NCBI RefSeq assembly: GCF_041260155.1
Contig: NC_091947.1
Location: forward strand, 35,288,032-35,352,031
DNA length: 64,000 nt
Source of the DNA: Ptychodera flava
Lineage: Eukaryota; Hemichordata; Enteropneusta; Ptychoderidae
Reading direction: 5' to 3'
Made by a program: the position numbers and the translations under genes. The notes beneath the pieces are model-generated. The model worked only from the letters and a program-made list of their open reading frames with translations, was not told the origin of the DNA and did not search any database. This document shows positions 1-12,700 of the stretch, piece by piece (position 1 is the first letter of the stretch; each line of letters opens with the position of its first letter).

Positions 1-773
1 GTTTAAAAGGTGACTAGAATGGTATGTAATGTTTGATATGACCTTGAAAAGATTTCATTTTCACTACAAAAATATCATTCTATGATGTGACAGTAACGTG
101 ATATGTAGTTTTATGTCATGAGTCTTTGTACAATGTTATTTCCTTTGATCACACCATATCATTTGAGAGAGAGTTTATTGAAATTTTGTGTACATTTCTT
201 AATACAGTGAGAACAGTTTTACGTAGAACTAGAGAAAGCATTCCCTCAATCTGTTCACCCCCAATTCTCTGTAAACAGGTCCACAATCACCATTGATAAC
301 AATGGTTCTGGGTCAAACCATTCTAGCAAAAGGGTTGAACCAATCATCTTACTCCTCTTTTACCCTCTATGACTCAAGTACTTCCCACTTACAAGTCTTC
401 TTGGAACATCATTCTTTTCAAGATTATATAATTATGCCATAATTATCTGCTTTGTAAAATAAAATGGTAGTCTTTAGAATGAAGAGAAACATATATAAGT
501 GTTTGAATTTATTATAGAAGATGTATGATACTTGCAGTTGCCAAAATATTGTTGAAAATTTACCAGAAAGCTTTTGTTTATCACATATGTATTACAATAT
601 ATAAAACATGAATTAAAAATTGTATGGGTGAAGGTGTTCAGTGTGAATTGCAAAATTAATTACGTTGCTTGGTTTAAATGTCTATCAAACATTTTAGCAT
701 GTATATATAGTCAGTGAAAAATTCAGATCAAATATTATGTTACTTTTTCAATGGTATATAAGAACTTCTGTCT

Positions 774-825
774 TGAATGTACACGTCAAAGGGACAGTGT
801 GAATGTACACGTCAAAGGGACAGTG
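774..825. repeat. 26-bp tandem duplication, two perfect copies
   Basis: Two adjacent identical copies of a 26-bp unit that begins TGAATGTACACGTC. It is a simple local duplication in the left intergenic region, with no visible coding meaning. Confidence 0.85.
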
Positions 826-3188
826 TCACACATGTTATGTGATTGCCTATCTAGATTTCATAAAGGCTAATTGGTAGTATTCTCTTGCCACCATTATATA
901 TTATTGATAGTTTTAATATTATCCATTTGTAGAAAACATTGAATTGTTTGTTGTTGTTGTTTGTCCACACTTGGCATACCCAATGGCTAATCTCATACAG
1001 CAATGAGCCTTTCTGTTGAGGTTGTGTGAATCTTACTGATTTTTGTTATTGTACATACATGTATTTGTTCACATGGATAGCTTTATATATTTTGCAAATG
1101 GACAATGAGCAAAGCCAGTGTCTAAGTTCACATAAATCTTGCTTGAGCTGTTGCACCAGGAAGTGTTTTGATTGTTTTAATACAAATTGCATAATTTGTA
1201 AAGTATAAAGTATTTAGGTAAAGGTTTGGACAGTGTATCAGTAACAAGAATCACTACGCTGTATTGTATAATATCGGTATAATGAAGACTTGCACCTGCT
1301 TGGTAAAGTGAAAAAATATGTCAGACAGATAATAGAAATTGGCCTAATGCATGAGAGTGTTTCCATGTCATGTTTTTTCAAAATTTCTCACACTTCTAAT
1401 GATAAGTTGTTGATGATGTATTGGCATGGGATTGTTTTGTTCCTTTCTAATGGAGCTGTTTCCATGGAGATGATAGCCAAATTACATAGTGTACAGAATG
1501 TCACTGTCTTGAAGGAAATAATAACTGTGAGTCCACTAACTACAAGTCTCATATCAGATATGTAGTTTTTATCACTTAAAAGTGAAGCTATAATTTTTGT
1601 GTCATTTAGATCGGCAGTGTCATGTTCATTAACGCACAGCCTGGTCATAGTAGTGAAGATCTAATGTGTGTATGGTGATAAAGTTTCCTGTAGATGATAT
1701 ATTATGTTGCCAGTGATAGAATGATTTATCCGTCGTTCACGGCTCATATAGCAGACAATTTATGAAAGACAGAAACAAATGAATGCTAGTAATCATTAGA
1801 AGTCATGGTAACCTGTATATGTAATTGGTCACAAGATTTTTAGTTCAGCATAAGCAGTAGAAGCAAGACTTCTCTACTGTCTTTGATTTCAGATTACTGT
1901 CCACAATATTTGAAGTACTACGGCACTTACTACTACGCTGTAGGTAATGTTTTTAATTTGTTGACATCATGTTTCTACCAGGAAAATGATTGCAAATGAT
2001 ACGGTTGATGGCATGACGATGCAGTGTACATTTAAACAAAATGGATCTATTTGAATAATGATTGTTTTCATTCTTGTGTATTTTAATTGCACAATGTCAT
2101 GTCAGTAATGTTTGAACTATGTAAATATCATTTTGAATGAGACCAGCAAGAAATACTAGTTGTTACCTTCACAAATCTATTGCTGTTCCATGGTTTAGTG
2201 TGTAACTTTCCTTTGAGAAAAAAATTTGGCCTGAAGGGCAATTAAAACATTTTATTTTTCAAAACTATAACATCTCAAATTAATGAATTATTTTTTGTTT
2301 CACAAGTCTTCTGAAAAATGGTTATTGGCTGAAAATTCTAAAATTTCTGATTCAGCAAAAGATTAGTGATAGATGTAACTTTGCTGATATGCTAATACTG
2401 TATATTACACTTTTTTGTCAAACTACGTAATTCATTATTTAGAGATTGTGAATCATTGCACTGTCCATTTGTATGAATTGAATGGAGTTGCATCCAGATG
2501 AGAGACAATGCGAAATCACATTTGGTGTTTTCAGAGTGGAGAAGTTCAAATGGACTTTGCAGGGAAAAGGAATATTTTTGTTTGCATGACAACCACCTGT
2601 GAATCACCCATGTTTATATGATTATTGTCTCAGTGCTGTCACAAGTTGATCTTCCATCTCAACACTTGTCTCCAAAACAAATGAGACACAAACCAGCTAG
2701 ACTTTGATAACTCCGTCTCTGTACATTTTCTCGAAAAACAATTTTTGTCTTTCATTTCTGCAAGCACTGTTTAACCCACCTGTTCCTCTTCTCAACCTTC
2801 TGTAACATCCAGTCATAGCACTTGCTTGTATATTTTCATTTCTCTCAAACTAGTGTATTATTGCTGTGACATAGTGAAATGTATCATGGGACAATCTTGA
2901 ATCTAATGCAGTAGTCAATTTTGTAAGCATTACACACAGGTGGAATGTTAAGATATAGTCACATCTGTAATGCATCGTTTGGTTTATGTGTCGGATTATA
3001 ACTTTTTGTATCTTTGTTTTATAGAAAATATGTCTTTGCTGTTACTCGTGTTTTCTTAATGTTCACATGCATTGAAGTGTGTTTTTGAAACGCAACAAAA
3101 GATGGAAGAAAATCACTGTGAGAGAAACTCTACAGTGATATTGTATCATGAAGATTGTTGGTTTTCTTTGGAGAACATGGCACAATTT

Positions 3189-3317
3189 TACAAGCAGTAT
3201 AGCCACAAACTGATGACGTCAAATCGCCACACACAAAACACAGACGCCTTGTAATTATGGCACTGTGTATTGTGTATGGCAATTTGACGTCATTAGTTTG
3301 TGGCTATACCACTTGTA
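3189..3317. mobile_element. Foldback (MITE-like) element
   Basis: Two arms of about 45 bp are inverted copies of each other: one begins TACAAGCAGTATAGCCAC at 3189 and its reverse complement ends at 3317 (GTGGCTATACCACTTGTA). Each arm contains the palindrome TGACGTCA or a close variant. The central spacer is about 35 bp. There is no coding capacity. This fits a miniature inverted-repeat transposable element of unknown superfamily; no clear target duplication was found. Confidence 0.65.
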
Positions 3318-5346
3318 ACATAGTGTTGAGAACATGTCTAGTAATATCAGTATTTGTTTCTTTGGTGACTTGAAGATTCAACTTTGTATAGTTCTTGACA
3401 TAATGTAAATGCTTACCAAGTCCTAGTTCAAGGGCAGTCAGCCCCTGGAAATTTACCAGACAGACAGTTATTTCCAGCCCTAACTGATGGGTGAGGAGGC
3501 AAAGTCTGTTTGATAAATCTCCAAGGGTTAATGTCCTGGTATCATTACAAATATTACCATTTGAATTTGATATTCAATTTCTATGAAGGTTAATAGTAAA
3601 GAGCATACGTCTGATTCTGACCACACTTGATACTCAAAACTTTGTAATTTACCTGATTGCAAGATATCCTGTACTTACAGTGATCTCTGTAGGACAGATT
3701 CTGGCTTTGGATTTCCTGTTGAGAAAGTAATTTTCTGTATAAATTTCTGTGAATATGCATACCTCTATTTTTATAATATTCATTATTGGCAAATAAATTA
3801 GATGCATTAAATGTTCTTTTATGTGTTATTTTGCTTTGAAAGCCTTGTACAGTGGTGTGCCTGCATATCGAACCAAGCTACCCATCAATTACTCAATACT
3901 GCCAAACATTCTGCAAAAATCAAGCTACATCATATAATCCAGCACATCAGCATCGCCTAAGTTTTCCAGGTAGCCACAGATTTGATAACTCAATTTTTCA
4001 TGAACACACAGGGCTGTCAAAAGCCATTTATCTCCAGTACAAGCAGAATATGTGTACTAAGCTTTTCCATCAGTAGCTGCCCACTACTTTAGAGTTCCCT
4101 AAGACATACGTACATGACCTTTGACAAGCGCCCTCTACCGGTTTGAACAGTTTAGCATATCCAGTGGTCTTATCTGTGTTTGCCCATGCACTGTATAAAA
4201 CATTCAGACTTTTCTACACCTCTCAGAATGACACTACCCTTTAACACTATTTCTTTTGATTTCGGATTCATAATCTAGATCTGTCTGTAATCTTACCTTA
4301 CTCCATTTTGTCTGACCTGATTTCAATGAAACTTGGCAAAAAGATAATCTGACATTGCCTTTGTTCACCCACACAGGTCTTTGTTCATTGTCTTCATGAT
4401 ACTGGATAACAAAGTTCACGTGGGGTCATCTTGATGTGGTTAACCATAGGTCAACACACTTTTCAATCTTTACATACAATGCTTACATGTACAATGTAAG
4501 CAATCTTACAATCCACTTCTGGATTCATTGATTTAGAAAAAGAAATTCAAACCACAGTCCCTCCACAAAACTGTTCAAACAAATTTATAAAGAATGAAAT
4601 ATCTACCAGTATGTATGTATTATAAGCTGACATGATTGGAATTGAATGTAATAGCGTGATATGATAAAAAGTGAGCAGCAGAGATACAGTGAACAGTGAT
4701 GTTGATGTCAGTGTGGTTTCTGAACAATAAAGATGAACAAGGTTTCCAACCACTGGTGAAACGTTATCTTACAAACAAAATGAAAATGGAGTGTAATGGA
4801 GTGGAAATGAATAGTAATACTAAACAAATGAATTCATTGGTTGAAATTGAGCGTCTGTACTGGTATATTGTCAGTTTCTTAAATTTTGCATTCCTTGATA
4901 TTGTAAAGAAAAGTATATTAACCATTTACAGAATGTCTGTAAAACTGATTTTCTTGTTACTAATGACCATGACATATTTTTCTGTGGATTTAACATAGGC
5001 TCCATATTTATTTGAACTTGTGAATTGCCTTTAGTTGTCCAGCAACAAATTTGGTGTTCAGATAAATGGAGTACAGCATGTATTAAATGTATGTCATGAT
5101 GGAATTGTACTTCTAAAACCAGGGACTGTGAATATCATAAACATGGATTAGTGATGCACAAAAAAAGGATTTTATCCTCCTTATTTTAAAATTTAACAGC
5201 TCAGTACAGAAACTTTTTCAGTATTATGATGATAATAACAACAGTACTAGATTGCCATATTATAAGGAGAATTACAGCCAGTACCTCTTGTACAGCTGAA
5301 ATAGACAGAGGGACAAACATAATAGATTGTAACAAAAATCTTAAAA

Positions 5347-5352
5347 TTTATT
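5347..5352 (-). terminator. Candidate polyadenylation signal of RNF139
   Basis: On the minus strand this is AATAAA, 117 bases beyond the RNF139 stop codon. It is the first canonical signal I see after the stop. Placement is an inference from motif and distance only. Confidence 0.4.
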
Positions 5353-5468
5353 GCTTCTTTTTTGATTGAAGTCAGTGTCAGTTTTCTTACAAAATTAATT
5401 ATATTGCACATTAACATTACAGATACATGTATATAATATACAAATTAAAGAACCTACACACACTTTAT

Positions 5469-8400
5469 CTAGTCATTATGTTCATGTTGTAAACTGTGTG
5501 CACTGTTATCTGTCGTGCTGTCTACAGGCTCATGTTCTTGAACATTGTTTTCATGTTCGTTATGTATCCCTGGATATTGTCTATGTCTCAGAACTTCATT
5601 GTCTTGGATATGTTCATCATTGTCATTGTTGATGACATCTTCCTCCTCCTCCTCATCTCCCTCCTCATCCTCATCAACATCCTCTGCATTATCTTTGTCT
5701 TCTTTGTAGATGTATGAGTGACATAGGGGACATTTGTCTTGTAAGTACAGCCACTTACGAAGACACAAACTATGAAAATAGTGATTGCATGGCGTAATAC
5801 ATGCTGACAATAATTCCTGGTAACAGATGGCACAAACATCATTTAGTTCATCGAGTTGTTGATTTGTTGCCACTGGCAATGAATTAATCTTTTTAACAGC
5901 TGTACGTCTATTCATAAACACCTTCCAACCTAACTTTGCTTGTTGCCAGATGTTAAAATATGCATGAATGCACATCATGAATGCACGAATGTTTCCCCCT
6001 GATTCAAAGATCATGATCCAAGCACCGTTACCAAATAAGAAAATACCAAAAATAAATTCTATTGAATTGCCAAAGGCTTTAACATAGTATACGTAATCAT
6101 CTAATTTTTCCCAGAATGTATTTCTGTAAGCATCTATTATGAAGAGTAAGTAGACAAGAAGGGAAACAAATACTTTTATACAGACTTCAACACAAAATGC
6201 TGTAACTGCCAGCAGCCATGTACTAATGTTGTAATTATTCCAAATATGAATCATCAACCAAGGTGCTGCTATTAATAGTGATAAACAGATTGCTAAAACT
6301 CTGAGATGCCTTGTAATTGATGTGTTATGAGATGCACTGAGTGCCATCAAGACTGGATTGACCATGTTGTGTATGAAATGCATGATAGCTGTCAGTAGAA
6401 GGCAAAAGTTCCGATAAAGTCTGGCCAATCTTTGTTCTGGTGCTAAACCAGATAACCCTGTCTGTAATGCCAAGATAAAGAACAGAATGGCTGAAACTGT
6501 TCCCATGTGTTTATCTTCATCATTTTCTCCTCCAAGGATAAATTGAATGATGCTGCCAAACTTTTGGGCAATGGATGAAATGATAGCACTCATTCCCAAC
6601 ACTGTCAATGTAGAATCACAACCACTGATCAGTAAATTGCTAAGTATATCCCATATCTTCTCATATTCCAATGTGTACAGTGACTGATCCTCCACCGACA
6701 ACAACATGACAGTGAGGAATACAGCTTGTGTCATGAACCTTGTAATCCAGAAAACACGCAGTACTGTTGGCACATGAAGTCTCCGCCATTGGTCTTCCAC
6801 GAATATGTGTACACCATAATTACGTATTATGTGTTGCACTAGTACAAATGCATACCTTGCGGATGAGTACATCTCTGGTATTTTACCAATTATGGTAGCG
6901 CATAGAACAAATAATGGTGCTCCTATAGAAAAGTACTGAGAGAATTTGTAAATGATAAATGGAACTGTATCAAACTGTTCTACATATGCTGGTAAGACTA
7001 GTCTGAAGATGATGGGCATGATAAATGCTGAGTATGTCATACATCCCACAGATAGTACATACTTGGTTCCGATGGAAACTGTAAACATTGTTGCATAGAC
7101 TATTTGTACAAACAAATACACATAGAACTCTGTATCTTCTATGATGTCCCCTGCTTTCGACTGTTGGAAGGCATCCCTGAATTTCTCATTGAATACTTGA
7201 TTCCACCAATGTGAAGCACCCAGAATTGTAGTTGCCATGGCAAAGGCATAGACTTTCAATAGTACATGGAGTGATAAGCTGAACATGATAAATGAAAGTA
7301 TCAATCCTGCCAAAAAAAAAAAGGCACAGAAAATTAGCATATTCAGTAATTCTCCTGGGCACATGCTTATACAATGTAGGATTTGGGGCACAATTTTTTC
7401 CGCCGAGGTCTCCGCTACGTATCGATCGGTATCAGGGTAGTGGAAACCAAATAATCTTGAAATAAATAGATTTCAAGCTGTAATGTATTAGTGCGTGGCT
7501 ACCTCTGCTATCCTTTGCTACCCAAAATCTCATTTGCATAAATGAATCGTGCCTCGAATTTGGCAGTAATTGCACATGCTAGTCAAGATCACTGACACAA
7601 AGCTTCATACCATAATAGAATGATGCACTGATTTACATACATGTAGTAATAGGAGACAGGCTAACACTGATGGCCAAGTTTACAGCAACCCAGAGCAAGG
7701 TAGCTGTGCTTACTCTCTATGTAATGAAAGAAATGTACCTTTTATGGAAGGACATGACATTTCATGCCTTGTATGTTGCTTTTCTGCAGATCGTAGGGTT
7801 TAGATATCAATGTTATTTATCCCGCTGAACTAAGTGTAGCAAGGATTAAAATTTCTATTTTATCACAAGGTATGGCAACTGCAATGAGTCCTAAATGTAC
7901 AACTCCAGTGTACAACATACACCCTTCAAATACCCACGGATCACATTGTATACAGTTCCCTACTTGTGGACCCTGAAATTAAGGGCAGCCAGACCAAGGC
8001 ACCACTGAAGATTATTTGGAATCTATGAATGAATAACTTTCTGCCATGGGAACAGTATAGTAGGTACAGTTTTGATTGGTCAGTACGTACTAAAAAAAGT
8101 TCTGCTAGAACAGGGGTATTAAAAATACAGATTTTTCATCTATCCTGTTCTACGTTACACTAGTGGCAATCTTATCTGGGCCAGCTCATGGGATAAAAGC
8201 ATCATGATATCCCATCGTCTCAAGTGAGCTGAATGTATTGGGCAAAATCATGGATGTAAAAATCTGTTTTTACATCCATTGCAACTTATACTACATCGAC
8301 AGGACAAGCTCAACAACTACAGCGAGGTATAGACAATAAGGGGGAGACTGGTATTCAAAGATCCCATCAACATAAAGAATCCAAAAGGTTGATAATTTCA

Positions 8401-9031
8401 TCATATGCTCGGACGAAGTCAGTGGTTGAAGGTGTGGCTGTAAATAGCAGACTCGCGGAACTGCACGTGCACACCGTAGACCCTCGACATCATAGACCCC
8501 CGAAACTTAGGTCTATGGGCACACAGAGCTTAGGACGATATTAGCCCTGTGTACGATGCCGTGTGTTCTCGGCGTTTATCGGCCTGACTCACCGCATGGG
8601 TACAGTGCCCGTATCATGCCGGGACAACACATACATGCATCGTAAAAGTTAGTAATACCATGGAGGTAGTAGTAATATGGTAATACGCAGGGCTAAGGCG
8701 GTTTAGGACGGTATGTGCCAGCAGTCTTCAGGACGAAAAGCTGCAAAAATACCTGATAGCACTGGTAAAGCTGTAAGTTTAATAATTTAGATAACAGGAT
8801 TACAGCTCTAAAATGTCGTGATATACTCATTGCTCAGGAAAACTTACCATTAACCGTTACAACAACTGAAAACACGGATTGGTCTTGCCAGGGTAGGGGT
8901 ACTTGGTAGTTGAGGAGGCCATCGATGAAAAAAATTGCAGGCACTCGTAAAACAACGTCTAAAATTGCTAGAATAATTGACTTTAAGTGTCCAGGAGAGG
9001 TTCTGTTTGACTGTAAATTGATCCCATCCAT
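5469..9031 (-). CDS. RNF139: RNF139 (TRC8) orthologue, multi-pass ER membrane RING E3 ubiquitin ligase
   Basis: Two coding exons: 9031-8848 (61 codons plus one base, ATG at 9031, donor GTAAGT) and 7306-5469 (acceptor after a long T tract, TTTGGCAG). They join in phase 1 to give 673 residues; human RNF139 is about 664. Exon 1 carries the family N-terminus (VVLRVPAIFFIDGLLNY). Exon 2 encodes a long series of hydrophobic segments with hallmark stretches ISGCDSTLTVLGMSA and FFILALQTGLSGL. Near residues 553-589 is a RING-H2 domain, with CAIC, PCNHYFHSLC, RKWLYLQDKCPLCH all present. An acidic tail rich in D/E follows. In vertebrates TRC8 sits in the ER and promotes sterol-linked and quality-control ubiquitination; that role here is by homology. 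The open frame also runs upstream of 7306, but that part is intron. The gene is divergent to RNF145. Confidence 0.95.
7307..8847 (-). other. RNF139 intron 1
   Basis: A 1.54-kb intron bounded by GTAAGTTTTC (donor) and a T-rich tract ending GGCAG (acceptor). It holds no gene. A perfect hairpin with 12-bp arms lies at 8252-8279 (TGGATGTAAAAA and its complement around a 4-base loop). I see nothing else that I can name. Confidence 0.8.
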
Positions 9032-9746
9032 TTTTCAGACGGGTCACGCCCAGATATGTGAGTTTCTTGAATTTTGTGTTGCGGAAATGCAGCCAGTCGG
9101 CAGCTGCAACAAAGTACAGTATACTTCCGGTTCAATGGGCTCGTTCAAAATCATTGTAAATATGCACTAGACATATGATGCATTATATTTACTAAATCGA
9201 CTTCTATGAATGTAAACATTTAATAAATTTGTTAAGATTGTGATTAAAACTTGAAAAAGTTAACGTTATACATTAAAATGGTATTTCTAGTTTCGTGCAC
9301 TATGGAGTTGCTTGAAAAAGGATGTCATTGAAACTGTACAGCTGTCGAGGGGCACGTCAGACAAGTTTGCAGTGCAGTGAGCAAGCACTGCATCGCCCAT
9401 CAGCCAAATAGATGTACTTTTATCAATGTTAGTGATGTCACGGATCAAGACAAGGCCTTGTATATGCTTCGCGGACCCATTACCAAGACAGCTTAGATAT
9501 CATTAGGCGATCTGATGTGATCACATTCGTTGACCGATACGTAAACAAGATTGTCAATGTCACTTGTCAGGCCCAAAGGATCCATCGTGAGGTCAACGAA
9601 CTAATGAGGTGCCTGTCTCACAATCACTCAATTCCGAACCACTACTCAGATATATATTATCAATGAATTCGCCATTTTATTCGTCAGCAGTGGAATGTTA
9701 TTCATGAAATTTCACATTCTTACGTCCAACATTCGGATAACCAGAC
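9032..9746. promoter_or_regulatory. Shared divergent promoter region of RNF139 and RNF145
   Basis: The two start codons point away from each other across 715 bp, so both 5' untranslated regions and promoters must lie here or in upstream untranslated exons that I cannot see. No canonical TATA box placed for either gene was identified. A CRE-like GTGATGTCACG occurs near 9432-9442. I did not find a clear sterol-response element. That the region acts as a bidirectional promoter is inferred from layout. Confidence 0.55.
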
Positions 9747-12700
9747 ATGGAAATTGAACCTGCGACAGAAAGACTTAAAAGACTAGCTAACATATTACTT
9801 CGAGTTCCAGCCGTTTTTCTCCTGGAAATACTCTACCATGCTGACCTTGTCAACATACTGCAGAGGGAGTCCGCACCGACTCAGTTGGTGTTCATAGATG
9901 TGGGTTACGTGGCAAGGATTCTTCAATTTCTTGGTAAAAATACCATTTCACTTTAGGTATAGCGAATATCACAAATAGGCAAGAGTTCCTTTATGCCCCG
10001 ACCACAAAAAATCACTTTAATTAATCACAGCATGGAGGTACCTCTCTGCTACCTCCATGATCACAGACTTTCCTTGGAAGAAGTACATCAAATACATCTT
10101 TGTAAGGGGTTTTGAATTAGCATTAGGGTTACTTAAAAGTGTTGCATATCCTACCTAAGAAAAAATCTGGGGTGGGGGCCTTAAGGAACTCTTTCCTATC
10201 ATTGTATCCCTTACTGTTATTTAGCTATCTGTATTTCACTCAGCTTGTGTAGGCGGGCAGGTGTGTTAACATGGAGGTGTTACAAATGTACTGGTACATA
10301 CATGCTTTACTCTGTACTTAACCGTTCTGTACTGACCTTAGCTGTACTGTTCAGAATGTACCGGTAGATATTATTTGTTCTGTGTACTGATCAGGTCAAT
10401 AATGTGTACCAGGCGACATCAGCTTATCAGTAAAGCTTTTCACCTCAAATAAACCCGGTTTCAAAGTACGACAATTCACATTCTCTATATTTCAAAAAGT
10501 CTATGAAATTTTGAGTTACAATAACATCACAATTGAGTGTGATCCTTTCAGTTGGTTAGGGTATTATATTTTAAAGTTTTCACTGACAAGGAATTCAAGC
10601 AACAGTCTCTCCATCCTTCATCTATGTCCTAAAAACAGCTGAAACTTTGATGCCAAGAAATACCTCACATAATAGATGTGACCACAGAAAGTTACAACAA
10701 CAAATCTCATTCAGTTGACACATACACAAGTATATACATTTCAGTAAATCAGTTATAGTAAAGTAATAAACATGACCCTATACTATACAAATGCTGAACT
10801 TCACCATGAACTTGCATAATAATTGACTATCTCATACCATCTCCATGCCACCTGTGAGATTTGCCTTATATGAACCATGTCAGCGTTAACTTGCTTCAGA
10901 CAACTAGGCATAATAATGCATTATAATGAGACTATTGGAGAGGGACAATCCGCATGCGTCATATAAAGGATAATAAGAACAGTACAACACGCTACATACA
11001 ACATACAGAACATACAACTTGAAAAGAGATACATCAATTGTTTACAAGGTCAGGGCTCGAAATTAGCGGTAGTCCCGCGTCCACAGACTACCAAGTTTCC
11101 CTGGGGCTACCAAAACCCATGAAATGGTAGCCAACATGGACTACCAAAGCCTTGGACAATGGTTGACATGATGTTGATCGCGGTGAGATGATCGACATTC
11201 ATACAGTCAACCAAGCTAGACACAGAAAGGCTAGACATACATGACTTTGTTATGCAAGTTAAAAGGCGACAGTGCAGTCGCATTTGTTGCGACAAACTTT
11301 CAATAAAATATCATTATCTGAACTGATGTACTTGGATGACAGGCTCGGGAAATGATCGCCAATGAAAATTCATTTTCATAGTTATTTACTATCACAATCA
11401 CAATCACAATGTATCAATCACAATTAAACACAAAATTATTCAAACTGCAAAGAAAAAGCTGTAGGGCCATCCAGAAATTACGCTTTCCGAAGTGTACGAG
11501 ATCATCCCATGAAAGTGTACTTTGGTGGAGAAATATAGCCAAAATTGCCACGAAAGTATTGAGGACATGATTGTACCAAGTTGTCATCCTGAAATTCATG
11601 GCCAATCTATTTAGCCATGCTATGTTTGCATGTGCTGAGTGAAAAGTTGATGTCATGGCGAACATCAAAATTTGCATATAAGCTCTGTGTATGTGTGAAT
11701 AGGTCGGGTCCTCAAACTTTGAGGCGTCACCGTTGTCCACTACACATGCTATACCGTTCTCCTGAGGCTATGATATGCAGGTATTGATGTCAATGACTAG
11801 AAAATTCACTTCCTGGATAGAATCATGCTAAATAAATCTTTCATTGTCTAGATATGAATAAAAATATCCTTTACAAAAAAAACTCTTCCTTCATGCATGG
11901 ACTACCAGACCTTGTCACTGGGCTACCAACTTCAGAAAATGGTAGCCCAGTGGGACTACCAGGGGAAAAAGTTAATTTCGAGCCCTGAAGGTTGAATTTT
12001 AAAGTGGCACTCCCACTTGGTAACATTTTAAACACATTTGTTTAATGCCGGCGGTCGATGTTTGACGTGGTGACTGTGCGGATCGCGAGATATAAAACAT
12101 GTCCTCAAAAAAGTAAAAGTTTGAATTCCGGTGGCCCACCTAATTCAGTTTCCGAACATCGAACGTTCGGCACTGGGGCCATTGTCAACAAATCTTGGGA
12201 GTACGAGTCTACGCTGTCGCGTGCCTACGCGGCGTTCACCACCGTGAGGGGTAGGCCCTATGTAAATTTTTCGTGCACAGGCTTTATTCAATTCATAACC
12301 AAACTCAATGTATAAATTTTGCAAACATTTATCAATCTTCTAGGGGACAATTTAGATAAAGTAACTGACAGAGGGTAATAAGTGTCAGGAATCGTAGTTT
12401 ATCGTACGTGTCCAAATCTATTGCCGAGGTGGACGATGCATCTGTCTTGCCGCAACCGGCCCGGGCTACATTCACGCATTGATAATCGATGCATCGATGG
12501 TCTGTGATTCAATTCTGGTCGCACACAGATAAACCCTTTCTACAGGAAAACTGTCTAAATATTTAGAGTACATTTGACATCATAAAAACCAACATTTTAT
12601 CACGGAAACACCATGGATAATCGCGGTCGACACACCTAAGTATAACACATCTTTGCCTTGCTAAGAGCGCACTGCACGAATAGCCGACTCAAGTCAACAA

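Larger units (their letters stand above)
1..5346. other. Intergenic region, no gene recognised
   Basis: I see no long open frame, RNA gene or convincing exon here. The stretch is AT-rich and looks like intergenic or long untranslated sequence. It contains a perfect 26-bp tandem duplication at 774-825 and a foldback element at 3189-3317, listed separately. The short open frames (for example near 1290-1565 and 4696-4998) have no recognisable domains and are about as long as expected by chance at this base composition. A gene ending to the left of the window could have its 3' untranslated region here, but nothing in the sequence proves it. Confidence 0.5.

Noticed and set aside
7307-7391. N-terminal extension of the long RNF139 open frame
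   Set aside because: It begins at GTG, not ATG, and runs through a T tract ending GGCAG, a splice acceptor. Exon 1 at 8848-9031 joins in phase and supplies the family's real N-terminus.
8910-9170. Plus-strand open frame over RNF139 exon 1
   Set aside because: It is the mirror of a real coding exon and has no domain of its own.
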